Source: Ophiobolus disseminans
Taxonomy: Eukaryota > Ascomycota > Dothideomycetes > Pleosporales > Phaeosphaeriaceae
NCBI GenBank assembly: GCA_010093685.1
Contig: MU006229.1
Span: 1,147,271 to 1,211,270 of the forward strand
DNA length: 64,000 nucleotides
Direction of reading: 5' to 3'
The first letter of the stretch is position 1. Each line of letters begins with the position of its first letter. A program made the position numbers and the translations under genes. The notes beneath the pieces are model-generated. The model saw only the letters and a program-made list of their open reading frames with translations, made no database searches and was not told the origin of the DNA. Shown here one piece after another: positions 24,034 to 35,531 of the stretch.

Positions 24034-24382
24034 TGTAAGAGGCTAGGCTAAAGACAGTAGGAAGGCTAGGTTAAACAAAGATAAATTCGATAGAGTCTAT
24101 CTAGAGCGAGAGAGTAGACTAACTTTATAGTAGACTGCTAGCTTCTAGAAGTTTCTACATACATCAGCATTTGTTAGCTGTTAGAGGATTATGTCTTGTT
24201 CTAGTTAGTTCCCGGACATTCTAGGACATTCTAGAACATTCTATAATGTTCTAGGACATTTCATAACATTCTAGGACATTCTATAACATTCTATAACATT
24301 CTAGGACATTCTATAATGTTCTATACTCTTCTATTAAACTAAAGTGACTCTACTAAGGATAGTAGAGGTCTAACCTCTTATA
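24034..24382 (-). repeat. Gypsy left (3') LTR
   Basis: 349 bp, bounded by TGTAAGAGG and CCTCTTATA (decayed from ACA). Contains twelve tandem 10-bp units at about 24211-24330. It carries more A/T transitions than the right LTR. Confidence 0.92.
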
Positions 24383-27300
24383 TTACCCCCCCTCTCTAAT
24401 CTATATGCAGCAGTGTTATGTCTGAAGTACTGCTCTTTATCACCTCTCCTAAATCCAGCTAGAAGCTGTTTAGAGTGTTGATTGCGGTATAGAGCAGTGA
24501 AGGCTTCCTACTTATCTAAGGCTATGTTATCTTTAAGATTTTCTACTAGCTTAAAGGTTGTAAGGGCATATCTAGTCTATTTAACCTTAAAGAACAGCCT
24601 ATTCCTGTAGGTCACTTCAGCTATAATCTGTTCTACTTCTAATTCTAGTTGTCTATTAACTAGGACAGGTGCTAGTTAAGTGTCGTTATTAGGCTAGCTA
24701 GGGAAGGGATCTAAGAAAGCTAGTCTTAGGCGATCTATATAGAAGACATTGTAGATGCCTAGTAGTGTGTTAAGCCTAACTAAGTGTAGGCTAATAACCT
24801 TAATAACTATGTATTTAGCATTCTCCTAGTTAAGTTTCTTGTTTAGTCTTCTATTTAACAGTTGCTTTCTATAGAAGAGCTAGACTTTGTTATTCACTTG
24901 TAGTGTAGGAGGCTTATGCCTATACTTGTTTGCCTAACGCTCCTGCTCTTACTGTGCTTTAGCTATTGTAGTTTATACTATGTTAAAAGCATGCTTAAGC
25001 TTCTTAACAATTGCCTTTGCCTTGTTATAATTAGGTCGCAGATGTACTTCTAGCTCTTCTTAGTTTAGTCCTTAAGAGATGTCTAGTTAGATAGGGTCAA
25101 TATTATAGCTATGTTAAAGGAAGAAGAGTAAGACCCTTGTTGACCTTGCTTCGCGTCCTTTGATAGCAATTAAGGCTATTAGGAGAAGGTCTACCTAATT
25201 GCTCTGTCCCTACCTAATAAAGGCACGGAGATAGGCTTTAATAATGCTGTTTATCCTCTTAGTAGATCTATTAGTCTGTAGATGCTATACTGTAGATAAG
25301 CGGCGTGTAATGTTTATTATCTTAGTTAGGATAGCCTAGAAATAACTAGTAAACTAGGTACCACGGTCGGAGACAATAGCATTAGGTAGCTAGTAGTAGG
25401 CAACTACATACTGCAGGAAGTTGTAAGCAACTGTTTCTGCTCTAGTGTTCTTTAAGAGAATAAGAATAACATCCTTGCTTAACTAATCTGTAACAACAAG
25501 AAGTGTTGTACAGCTATTGCTTTCTAGCAGTCCTTTAATAAAGTCTATTAAGATCTCTTTCTAGATGCGTTTAGAGAGTAGCAGTAGTTTCAAGAAGCCT
25601 TGCAACCTATCTCTCTAGGGCTTAATACGTCTATAGATATTACAGTTGCGGACAAAGCGACGTATGTTATTAGACATGCTAGGCTAGAAGTAGTCTCTTG
25701 CTAGTATCTTGTATGTTCCTTCTCTTTCTAGGTGTCTAGTAGCTAGTGATGTATGGATTTTATAGATAAGCCTAGTGCGCAAAGGCTTAGAATTAGGCAC
25801 CTATTTCCTATTGCAGAAGTATAGGACTAAGTTGTTGTCTGCATAACACTCTAATATTAATGCCTTAAGTCTAAGGTGTGCTAGAAAGCGGCGCTCTCTA
25901 TCTTTAACATATTAGAGTGCAGTAGAATACACTAAGTCTTCCTATGTAGCTTGTTTCTAGAGCTCTTCTAGAGCAGTAGGCTCTATAGGTTCTACCTAAG
26001 TAGGAAAGGCTCTTAGTAGAAAAATCCGGCTTAAAAAGGTAATAACAGTATTAGTTAAGTCTACTATCTCTTCTTCTTTAGCAGTAGTAGGCTTAAGAAG
26101 CTGTTGATACTAGTGTTTAAGGCGTGCATCCTCTGCATTTGCAGGTAGGTCTTGTTCCCTTCTTGAGAGAGCATCTGCTCTTTTATTTAGCTTTCTAGGT
26201 CGATATTAAAGCGTGATGTTATAGCGTTCTAGTAGGATTAACTATCTAATCTGCCTTTTATTAAGCTTTCTTAGCTTAGTAAAGTACTCTAGGTTCTTGT
26301 AGTCTGTTAGGACAGTGAACTTAGTGACTGTCCTAAGTTTAGAGTCCTATTCCTCTAGGCAGCGTATAATAGCTAGCATCTCTTTGTTATAAATCTTATA
26401 GTTGCATTTATAAGAGTTGTTCTTGCGTAAGAAGTAGGCACAGGGCCTAAGAACTCTCTTCTCATTATACTAGGAAAGTACTCCTCTAACTGCATAGCTA
26501 GATAAGTCTATCTCTACTACTATTTCCCTATCTAGATAGAAATAAGCTAGAATAGGCTCACTAATAAAGACAGCCTTAAGTTTGTTAAAGGCTTCTTGTT
26601 CTTCTTAGGTCTAGCGCTAGGTAACATCTCTAGTAAGTCTAGTAAGAGGTGCTGCAGTGTTAGCAAAATCCTAGATAAATCTGCAGTAGAAGTTTGCAAA
26701 TCCTAAGAAGCTGCGTACGCCTTTAACTAATATAGGTGCTTTCTAGTTAGTAATAGCCTTAATCTTCTAAGGATCTATAAGCAGTCCCTTCTCTATGTCG
26801 ATAATAAATCCTAGGTACTTAGTAGACTTAACTTCAAATTCACACTTCTTAATGTCTAGCTAGAGTCTAGCCTCTCTAAGGATATCTAGAACCTTGTTAA
26901 CATAGGCGCGGTGTTCCTAGAGGGAGCTATTAGTGTATATTAGAATATTATCTAGGTAGGCGGATACAAACTCATCTAAGAACTAACGTAAGACCTAGTT
27001 GATATAGCGTTGAAAGGTGCTAGAAGAGCTAACTATACTAAATAAAGTGACTAGCCACTTATATAGCCCAAAGCGTGTGCGGAAAGCAGTGAGCTATTTA
27101 TCCTCTTCTTGAATGCGTATCTTGTAGAAAGCCGCAATAACATCTAGCTTAGTATACTACTTAGCCTTGCAGATATTGTTTAATGTCTTATAGATAAGAG
27201 GTAGAGGGTATCTATTCTTCTTAGTGATTGCATTAAGGGCGCGGTAGTCAATGCATATGCGTAGGCCTCCTCCTAGTTTCTTTGCAAAGAGAACTAGGGC

Positions 27301-29497
27301 TGCAGCAGAAGAGCTGCTAACCCTAATAAATCTCTTATCTAGTAGTGATGTAAGTTCTTTGCGGAGCACTAGTAACTCATCTCTAGACATATTGTAGAGA
27401 GGGCCCTATAGTATTTACAGACTCTTTCTATCTTCTTTAATAAGCTTAATGCAGTAGTCTACTCTAGGGCGGTGTAGAGAGAGCTTAGCAGCTTGGTTTG
27501 GATCAAAGACTAGCAGCTAGTAGCGGTAGCTTAGTGGTAGAAGGTCTTTAATCTGCTCTAAGCTTAATTGTGCTTTAGGAGCTAGAGCCTTCTAGATGTC
27601 TGCTATAGAGGCAGCAAATACACTAACAGACTTGTCTTTCTTAGATGCTTAAATATATCTCTGCATAGCTACTGCAGAGATCTCCTAGACTATTAGTGTA
27701 GGAGGTAGTTCTTCTTTCTTGCTGCGGAGGCGGATACAGGTCCTTTCTAAGTAGATAAAGATTAACTTCTTTGCTAGTGCAATAGTAACATTGTGTCTAT
27801 TAAACTAGGAGCGTCTAAGCAAGATATTAAAACTAAGGTAAGTGTTCTCTATTATGTATCCCTATCCTATGCGTGTATATCCTTTAATATTGTATGTAAA
27901 GTGGTAAGCTTGCCTAATAGTTCTAGTTCCTTCTACTTCTTAGAGGGTCCTTAGAGTAGGTAAATTAATGCACTAGAGTTTAGCTTTCTAGGCAAAGTGG
28001 GCGCTTACTAGAGTATATGTTAAGCAACTAGAATCTAGTATTATAGATGCATAGTGAGTGTAATTAATAAGCATATATACAGTAATTGGTTTTGCTTTCA
28101 TATAGAGTTGAAATAAGCGCTAGTTTTGCTTTATCCTTAAAGCCTTCTCCTTATGCTCCTGCTAGTGACTTTAAGCAGGAGCTACTCTTTTTCCAACTTA
28201 GGATCCTCCTCTTCTAGCTGTAGCATCTCTACAATCTTTGTAGTTGCAACAGTAGTAGGAGAAGAGCGACGTGCAGGAGCATAAGAGCAAGAGCTAATAA
28301 TATGTCTAGAAGCTCCACAGCGTATACACAAGCGGTTGTTCCTACGTCTCTAAATCTTATTCTTGCTCACCCACTTAGCGCGTTAATTTCCTAGGGATTG
28401 AGCGGCATAAGTGTGTGTAGGTTCCTAATCTATTGCTTCTTTAGAGCTGTCTTGCTGCATATAGCGTTATTGCGCTTATTCTTTCTATAGTGCTTTAATT
28501 GCATCTAGTCTTAACCTAATAGTCTAAAGTAGGGAAGTAAATCCTCTATACTTAGTAGGGACTAGAAAGACGCTAACTAGTCTCTCCTGCATAGCATAGC
28601 TTATAGCATTCTCTAGGAGTAAGATCTTAATAGTGTTATTAAATAACAATACTCTAGCGTTTGCTAGCTTAGTCTTAAAGCGTAGTAGAAACCGGGCAAA
28701 AGACTTATGTGTCCTCTGCTTGATAGAGTAGACATTAGATAGGGCTTTCTTCTGTCGGTTAGGGTCGCTGTATGTGCTAGCTAAGTAATCTAGTAGTTAG
28801 GAGCCTAAACTATTCTCCTCCTCTTCCTTAGCTCTAACAAAAGCTAAGCACATGTTCTAGGCATTGCTGCGTAGTCTAGCAAAGATGTAGCGCAGCTAAT
28901 CTATGTCTGACCTAATACTTCTGCTATTAGTCTTAATTTTGTTTCTTGCTTTAATTTCCTATCTATTCTATTTAGAGCGTGTTCTATCAAACTCTAAGAG
29001 CTGTAGCAGTTTCTCCTTCCTTTTCTTAGACTAGGGTGCATTAAGGCTTTGTTGCAGAGCATTCTAGAGGCCTTGCATAGTCTGTTAATTAATAGCATTG
29101 CTTTAAACCATTTGCTGCATAAAAGCGTAGAAGGTTTGCTCTATAGTTAGAGGAGCATTTGCAGCATTGCTGCTGTTAGCTATTTGCTTAGGTTCTTCTA
29201 TAGTATGTTCTATTGTGTCTAGTGATTCTAGTGATTCTAGTAATTCTAGTGATTCTAGTGATTATCAATATTTCCGTTGTTGCCTAGTGGCTCCGTTAGT
29301 GTCTAATAATTCCGTTAATGTCTAATGATTTTGTTATGTGCTTATGCAGGTGTTTAACCGTAGAGGTCCCTGCAGTGGCGTTCTTGTATTCCGTTGTATT
29401 GCTCTCGCAATTGTTCTGTTGTATTGCTTTCGCAATTCTGTTGTAGAGCACTAGGGGATAGCTACACTAGCTACTTAAGTGATTAATCGAATTCAAA

Positions 29498-29846
29498 TGT
29501 AAGGGGCTAGGCTGAAGACAGTAGGAAGGCTAGGTTAAACAAAGATGAATTCGATAGAGTCTATCTAGAGCGAGAGAGCAGACTGACTTTATAGCAGACT
29601 GCTAGCTTCTAGAAGTTTCTACATACATCAGCATTTGTCAGCTGTTAGAGGATTATGTCTTGTTCTAGTTAGTTCCCGGACATTCCAGGACATTCTAGGA
29701 CATTCCATAATGTTCTAGGACATTCTATGACATTCTAGGACATTCTATAACATTCTAGGACATTCTAGGACATTCTATGATGTTCTATGCTCTTCTATTG
29801 AACCGAAGTGACTCCACTGAGGATAGCAGAGGTCTAACCTCTTACA
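29498..29846 (-). repeat. Gypsy right (5') LTR
   Basis: 349 bp, bounded by TGTAAGGGG and CCTCTTACA. Contains the same twelve-unit 10-bp array at about 29676-29795. It is the less mutated of the pair. Confidence 0.92.
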
Positions 29847-29944
29847 ACTAAGGAGGCACTATTAGAAGAACTTTAAGCAAAACTTAAGGACCTTATCATC
29901 ACCTAAGGTTACTAGCTTGCAAATACATCTAAGCTAAGGGGGTG

Positions 29945-30142
29945 TGTTAGATATCAGGGGTGCTGTAAGGCTACTAACACTAAAAGAAACAGGAGGGGCG
30001 GGCACAAGCGCCTTGGCACACTAGTACTAGATCTAACACCTAGTTAAACTCCGCACTTGACCGGGGAACACCACAACAGAACATTATCATCATCAATTTA
30101 TCTTATCTATTATCGGGTTCTAATACCTTATTAAATCTGATA
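29945..30142 (+). repeat. Copia right LTR
   Basis: 198-bp LTR, TGTTAGATATCAGG...AAATCTGATA, preceded by a polypurine tract; the less mutated partner of the left LTR. Confidence 0.85.
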
Positions 30143-30693
30143 GGCACGTAGATTAGAAAAGGACTATAAGAATGAGGAGGAACGGCTAGAGAACCTTCAG
30201 ATGAAGGACTTAAGGGCTAAGGCAAAGCTTATTACTTAGGAGCGTACCCGTATTACTTAAGAAGAGCGGGTAAAGAAGGAGGAGCGGAGGGCTTAGGAGA
30301 AAGCTAAAAAAGCTGCTGCACGCAAGGCTCTCAAACACCAACGCAACGCAGGAAAAGCTATAAAATTAGCCTAATTGGACAAGCGTAAGGCCTTAAAGCC
30401 TCCTTGCCAGCCTTAGCCAAAAAAAAAGACGCGTAGGTGGTGTTGCTGGGGGTGGTGCTGCTGCCTAGCCTAAATCAGCACCTACACCCACACTGACTCG
30501 TCGCGGCCGAACTATTAATACTCTAGGAAGGTTTAGATAACTCAAATTGTAGAGCTACTCCTCTAGAATAATACCTTAGAAAAACTCGCAATAATAGCTT
30601 TAGTACGTGGCTTAATAACTTCATGCTTGCAACGTTGCAATATTGGTAGAGTGCGGCGTTACGCGAACTGCGGCATTACGCGACCCTCCTCGG
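30143..30693 (+). mobile_element. Fot1/pogo-like transposon fragment E3, C-terminal end
   Basis: Starts at the Copia right LTR inside a pogo transposase tail (ARRLEKDYKNEEERLENLQ on the plus strand), runs through basic repeats and ends with TRRGRTINTLGRFR near 30500-30530. A GC-rich terminus at about 30652-30693 is followed by TA (30694-30695). Its terminus and tail are related to E2, but E3 points the opposite way, so it is not the missing half of E2. Confidence 0.7.
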
Positions 30694-30695
30694 TA

Positions 30696-30943
30696 CGCGA
30701 TCGCGTGCATTACGTGATCGCGTACGGTAACCTACGGTATGCCGCCATGCTGCTCTGCAGAACCTTGCAAGATCCTCTTCAACTCGTACTAGCTTCATCG
30801 ACACATGCGCGACACGACTTTTGCTTAGAAGAGCTGATAGCAACTGCAATCCTGTATACACAACCTTGTTTCGTACTCAGCGTACATGTGGGTCTACGAG
30901 AAGCTAGAATAGCGCGACAGCTACCGGTATCCATGCGTTAACT
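30696..30943. other. Spacer between E3 and E4 with no RIP signature
   Basis: About 250 bases of balanced composition, unlike its neighbours. The first 45 bases contain GCGATCGCG-type repeats resembling transposon termini; the rest has an open frame on each strand without recognisable content. It may be a remnant of host DNA or of a further element's end. Confidence 0.4.
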
Positions 30944-30945
30944 TA

Positions 30946-33076
30946 CCATGCATGACGGGTTAATGCACGCGATAGGTCAATGCACGCTCACCCTGCAACA
31001 ACACCAAAAATCTAGTACTTTAACACGCAATAACTCCATCAATATAAGCTCAATTGAGGCTGCGCTTGCAGCTATTAAAGCGCTAGAGCTAGGAGAAGAG
31101 ATCTGCTATACAAAAATTGCACAATAGTATAGAGTTAGTTGCTCTACGCTTAGCTAAAGGCACCGTAGCTAAACTACCTTGCAAACAGCTAGTGCAGCAG
31201 AACATCAAAATCTCCACCCCTAGGAAGAGCTGGAGCTCCTACGCTATATTGAGCGCCTTACAAGGCAAGGCCTACCTTCTACACGGCCTATGATACGACG
31301 CTTTGCCTCAGAGATAGCTAGAAAGGAGCTGGGCGTACACTAGGTTGATCAATATATTAAGCAACACTAGGTTAATCCTATCTCACGCTAGGCAACTAGT
31401 ATCGATCGTTCACCTTACTAGGCTGACTCTTAGTTAAAATACAGCCTCTACTTTGAGCTCCTACGCAGTAAGCTCAGCTAGTACAATATAGAGCCTTGCA
31501 ATATGTACAATATAGATAAGAAAGGCTTTATGCTAGGAGTACTTAGTTGCTCAAAGCGGGTATTCAGCAGGAGGCTATACGAGGAGGGGAAGATCAAGGC
31601 TCACATTTAGGATGGCAATCAAGAGTGGATAACGCTGCTAGCCTGTATATGCGCCAATGGATCTTGCCTTGAGCTAAGCCTCATATATCAGTCAGCCTTA
31701 GGCTCGCTCTAGGACTCGTGGCTGCAGGCCTTTGATCCTGAAGATCATTGAGCTCGCTTTGCCTCCTTACCCTTAGGCTGGACGAACAATGAGATAGGCC
31801 TAGCCTAGCTTAAACAAGTGTTTGGTTGCTCTACAAAGCCGAAGGCTAGGCGGAGCTATTGACTACTTATCCTTGATAGCCATGGATCTCACCTTACAAT
31901 GGATTTCATCGAGTACTGCAATAGGAATAGGATACTTCTCGCAATCTATCCTCCTCACTCAACCCACACGCTCTAGCCGCTTAACGTTGTTATGTTTAAG
32001 CCTCTCTCCTCTGCTTACTCAGGCTAGGTAGCAGCCTTTATAGAGAGGTGCTAAGGGCTCACTTCAATAAGCAAGAGAGACTTCTATCCTATGCTTATGG
32101 CTGCCTGGGAGGCTTTGTTCAAGGAGGAGACTATACTTAAGGCCTTTGAGGCAACTGGCCTCTTACCTCTCTAGCTAGAGGTGATACTCAAGAAAGTCAA
32201 TAGCCAGCCTATACAGGGCAGCTTGAGCGATAGCGACTTCTTAGCATTAAGCGCCTCTGATTAGAGGAAGATTAGGCAGCTGGTTAATCACGCTGTTGCT
32301 GATAGAGATTAGAGAAAGCTCTTAAAGCTTAACTAAACAATTCACTAACTATTAGTTAGATTAGTACTAGCTGAGCATGAGAATGTAAGACTCAAGGAGG
32401 CTCTTATTAATGAGAGGCAGCGTAGAAAGCAAGGCAAAGCTCTGCCTCTAGAGGCAGAGGAGGAGTATCGCAGTGGGGCTGTATTCTGGTCCCTAAGGAG
32501 AGTGAAGGAGGCACGTGATTGCCAGCACTAACAGGGGCTTGAGGAGGAGCAACGACAATAGCAGAAAGCTAAGGCAGCTTGCCTACGTGAGGAGAAGAGG
32601 CAGGAGAAGTTTTAGGTAGCTTAACAGAGGCGTGAAGCAAGGACAGCAAGTCAATTAATAAAGCAGGAGGAGAAAGCTTGTAATGCTGCTAATTAAGCCT
32701 TAAGACAGGCAGCTTGTAGGACTCAACAACAAATCCAGCAAGATCAAAAAATTGCCTAAAGAGGCAAGAGGAGACGCCTTAAGGCACCTACTAAGGCAGG
32801 TCTAGAAAAAAGAGTAGCTATGCAGCATGCGGGTAGTAGTGAGGCCTTAGGTGCTGCAGCAGGCCTACCACCATCTCAATCACGACACAGCTAAGCAATT
32901 AAACTCCTAGCAAAATATAGATAGCTATATATATTAGTTGATGCCTATAGAGCTTAGCACTAAAAAATATTACGATAATAGCAATTGTATGTAGCTCAGT
33001 AATCTTATGTATAAGTGCTGTTTTGGTAGGGTAAGCGTGCATTGACCCGTCGCGTGCATTGACCCGTCACGCATGG
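30946..33076 (+). mobile_element. Fot1/pogo-like DNA transposon E4 (RIP-degraded)
   Basis: A 2.1-kb element with ~45-bp inverted repeats, left CCATGCATGACGGGTTAATG and right (inverted) CCATGCGTGACGGGTCAATG, flanked by TA at 30944-30945 and 33077-33078. The plus strand encodes a decayed DDE transposase: helix-turn-helix near 31060-31160, YNIDKKGF near 31505, LLILDSHGSHLT near 31870, a PHSTHTL motif near 31950, and the tail with GAVFWSLRRVKEAR near 32475-32515. Frequent TAG and TAA codons disable it. Its repeats differ from those of E1, E5 and E6, so it is a separate family. Confidence 0.85.
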
Positions 33077-34670
33077 TAGCGACCCGCGCACGGGCATACT
33101 AGTACCGAGGTGGGTCGCGTAATGCCCGCAGTCGCGTAATGCCCCGCCCTAACATCACAACACTATAACAGCTATAACTTCAACACGCAATATCTCACGC
33201 AATACGCATGCAATTAATGCAGTAATTGAATTTTTGGAATCGCAGCTATCAGAAGCACAAACAGCGTACACTAAGGTTGCTACCTAGTTTAACATAGACT
33301 AGAGGACGCTAGCCTAGAGGCACAAGGGCTAATGTGACGTGTATGCCACTAAATCACTTAATTAACAACACCTTACCCTACAACAAGAGTTAGACCTTAT
33401 AAGCCACATCAGACAATTAACTAATAAAGGGTTACTACCCTCTAAGCGTGTATTACGCAATTTCTGCAAGGCAATCTCTAGGAAGTCTGCCTTAGAAAGT
33501 TAGGTAACGCGCTTCCTCCGTCGTCACAAAGATAAGCTGAAATTGCACTATAGCAAGGGGAAGGACCGTCTCCGCTACAGGGCAGATTCTCTATACAAGT
33601 ACGAGACGTAGTTTCAAGATCTAGCCAAAATCTTCTACAAATACTACGTTAGGCTAGGTGATGTATACAATATAGATGAGAAGGGATTCTACCTTAGTAG
33701 AGGTGAAGGTACCTACAGAGTCTTTAGCCGGGACTCATAGGAGCGAGAGGGCCGTCGTCAACCTATACAGGATGGATTGCGTAAGTAGTTAACAGTGATA
33801 GCAGCTGTATGTGCTAATAGGAGTGCTGTACCACTAAGCATACTATATGCGTCAACTTTAGGTAACATTTAGGAGCGCTGGACAAAGGATATTGAGTACG
33901 AGGACGATCAGGTAATAGTCAGTACTACTAAGACGGGATAGAGCAACAACAATATGGGCGTGGCTTAGCTAAGGGACGTATTTGACCGGTATACTAAGGA
34001 GAAGTCCCCTCTACGTCACCGTATACTCCTCCTAGACGGCCACTTATCCTATCAAACACAGGAGTTTATGGACTATTGCAGGCTACAGAGGATCCTACCC
34101 CTGTTATTGCCTCCTTACAGTACCTATACGTTGCAGCCGCTAGATGTTAGGCTCTTCTCCCCCCTTAGCAAGGCGTATGGCCAAGCCTTAGAAGAATACG
34201 TGGAGAAGACACAGGGGCTGCTTACCCTTAAGAAGGGGGACTTCTACCACCTATTTAAGGATGCCTAGGATGCCTCCTTCACCGTCACTAACGTACAGAG
34301 CTCATTTTCAACGACTAGTATTGTCCTATTAGATGCTAAGCAAGTACTTAAAAAGTTCCGTACAACAACACTAGAGCCTCCTGAATACCCTACTACAATT
34401 AATACAGTTAATTAACGTATAGTTAGCTCGCTTATAGCCAATTAGATTAAGCCAAATAGCTATAAGGCTTATGTAGTCACTAACACGATCCTTTCACTAC
34501 AAGCTTAACAAGCTATAGTTGAATATAAGAACAACGGCCTTAGGTACGCGTTGGAACGAAAGCAGAGGGACTATAAGACCCCTATTAATGCTCTAGATCT
34601 TCAGATGAATCGGGACGCTTATTAGAGGGCTTAACTTCTATCTCCTTAGACGATACACCACGCAAGCGAT

Positions 34671-35009
34671 TGTAAGAGGTTAGACCTCTACTGTCCTCAG
34701 TGGATACACTTCGGTTCATTAGAACATCATAGAACGTCATAGAATGTCCTAGAACGTCATAGAATGTCCTAGAACGTTATGGAATGTCCTGGAACGTCAT
34801 GGAATGTCCTGGAATGTCATGGAATGTCCTAGAACTAGCCAGAACAAGATATGTTCTTCTAACAGCTGACAAATGCTGATGTATGTAGAAACTTCTAGAA
34901 GCTAGCAGTCTGCTATAAAGTCAGCCTGCTCTCTGGCTCTAGATAGACTCTATCGAATTCATCTCTGTTCAACCTAGCCTTTCTGCAGTCTTCTGCCTGG
35001 CCCCTTACA
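34671..35009 (+). repeat. Solo LTR of the Gypsy family, with target duplication
   Basis: A 339-bp LTR, TGTAAGAGG...CCCCTTACA, in the opposite orientation to the LTRs of the Gypsy element at 24034-29846 and clearly the same family. It is flanked by a perfect 5-bp duplication GCGAT (34666-34670 and 35010-35014). No internal retroelement sequence is present, so it is the product of LTR-LTR recombination. It splits the transposase of E5. It contains twelve 10-bp units at 34721-34840. Confidence 0.93.
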
Positions 35010-35531
35010 GCGATAGACGGGTGCAGATAGAGCGGGAGGTAGAGGATAAGAGGCTAGAGCGACTTCGGACAAAGAATATAAAGGCTCAGGCTAAGCTCCT
35101 TTAGGAGGAGCAGTCTCGGCTTAGACGGGTTAAGCGTGAAAGACTCAAGAAGGTGCGTAAGGAGGAGAAGGCTGTGAAGGCTGCTGAACGCGCGCGCCAA
35201 AAGCAACAACGCAACGCCCAAAAATCTATACAACAGTCCTAATCTAGTAAGCGCAAAGCCTCACAGTTACAGTCCTGTAAGCCTTAGGCAAAAAAACAGC
35301 ATGTGGGTAGTGCTGCTAGGGGTAGTGCTGCTACAGTGGCTGCACCGGCTCCCCTATCAACAACTACCCGCCGCGGCCGGGCCGTTAATACTCCGGCTAA
35401 ATATAGATAGCCAAAGTTGTAGAGCTACGTCCATGGATAACTACTTTAAAAAATCTCGTGATAGTAACTATTATACGTAGCTGCGCAGCCTCATCTTTGA
35501 CGTTGCCGTGGTGTTGTTAGGGTAGGCATTA

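Larger units (their letters stand above)
24034..29846 (-). mobile_element. Gypsy LTR retrotransposon, complete ends, RIP-degraded
   Basis: A 5.8-kb element with two 349-bp LTRs (24034-24382, 29498-29846) and a perfect 5-bp target duplication ACTAA at 24029-24033 and 29847-29851. Coding is on the minus strand: Gag with a CCHC zinc knuckle (C-x2-C-x4-H-x4-C, starting CIRCG) near 28290-28330, then protease region, reverse transcriptase around 26700-27390 (DYRALNAITKKNRYPLPL is intact in a 77-codon open stretch), RNase H near 26150-26550 and integrase near 25300-25900. Stops replace conserved Trp codons (for example INW and YEW motifs), and the second Asp of YLDD reads Asn at 26947-26949. A polypurine tract (on the minus strand, 24383-24397) abuts the left LTR, which is the 3' LTR. 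Confidence 0.92.
19096..30142 (+). mobile_element. Copia LTR retrotransposon, RIP-degraded, interrupted by a Gypsy element
   Basis: LTRs of about 200 bp lie at 19096-19295 and 29945-30142, both starting TGTTAGATAT and ending AATCTGACA/AATCTGATA; a purine tract (AAGGGGGTG) precedes the right one. Between them, on the plus strand, a broken Copia polyprotein can be followed: Gag with a decayed zinc knuckle near 20360-20400, integrase with a GAG-pre-integrase-like HKRLGYLG region near 21120-21300, reverse transcriptase near 22700-23350 and RNase H near 23560-23960. Stops are abundant. In the YxDD box the second Asp reads Asn (YIDN, codon 23066-23068). The Gypsy element 24034-29846 is inserted after the RNase H region. 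No matching target duplication is seen around the outer LTRs. Confidence 0.85.

Noticed and set aside
27157..27390. A functional small reverse-transcriptase-like gene
   Set aside because: It is only the longest stop-free stretch of the RIP-degraded Gypsy polyprotein; stops at conserved Trp positions follow immediately.
29212..29262. Short GTGATTCTA repeat as a CRISPR-like or regulatory array
   Set aside because: Units of about 9 bp without spacers lie inside the Gypsy internal region near the 5' end of gag; it is a simple repeat in a dead element of a fungal genome.
30627..30941. A 104-codon host gene inside the transposon island
   Set aside because: The frame starts inside the E3 terminus and contains no recognisable domain or splice signals.
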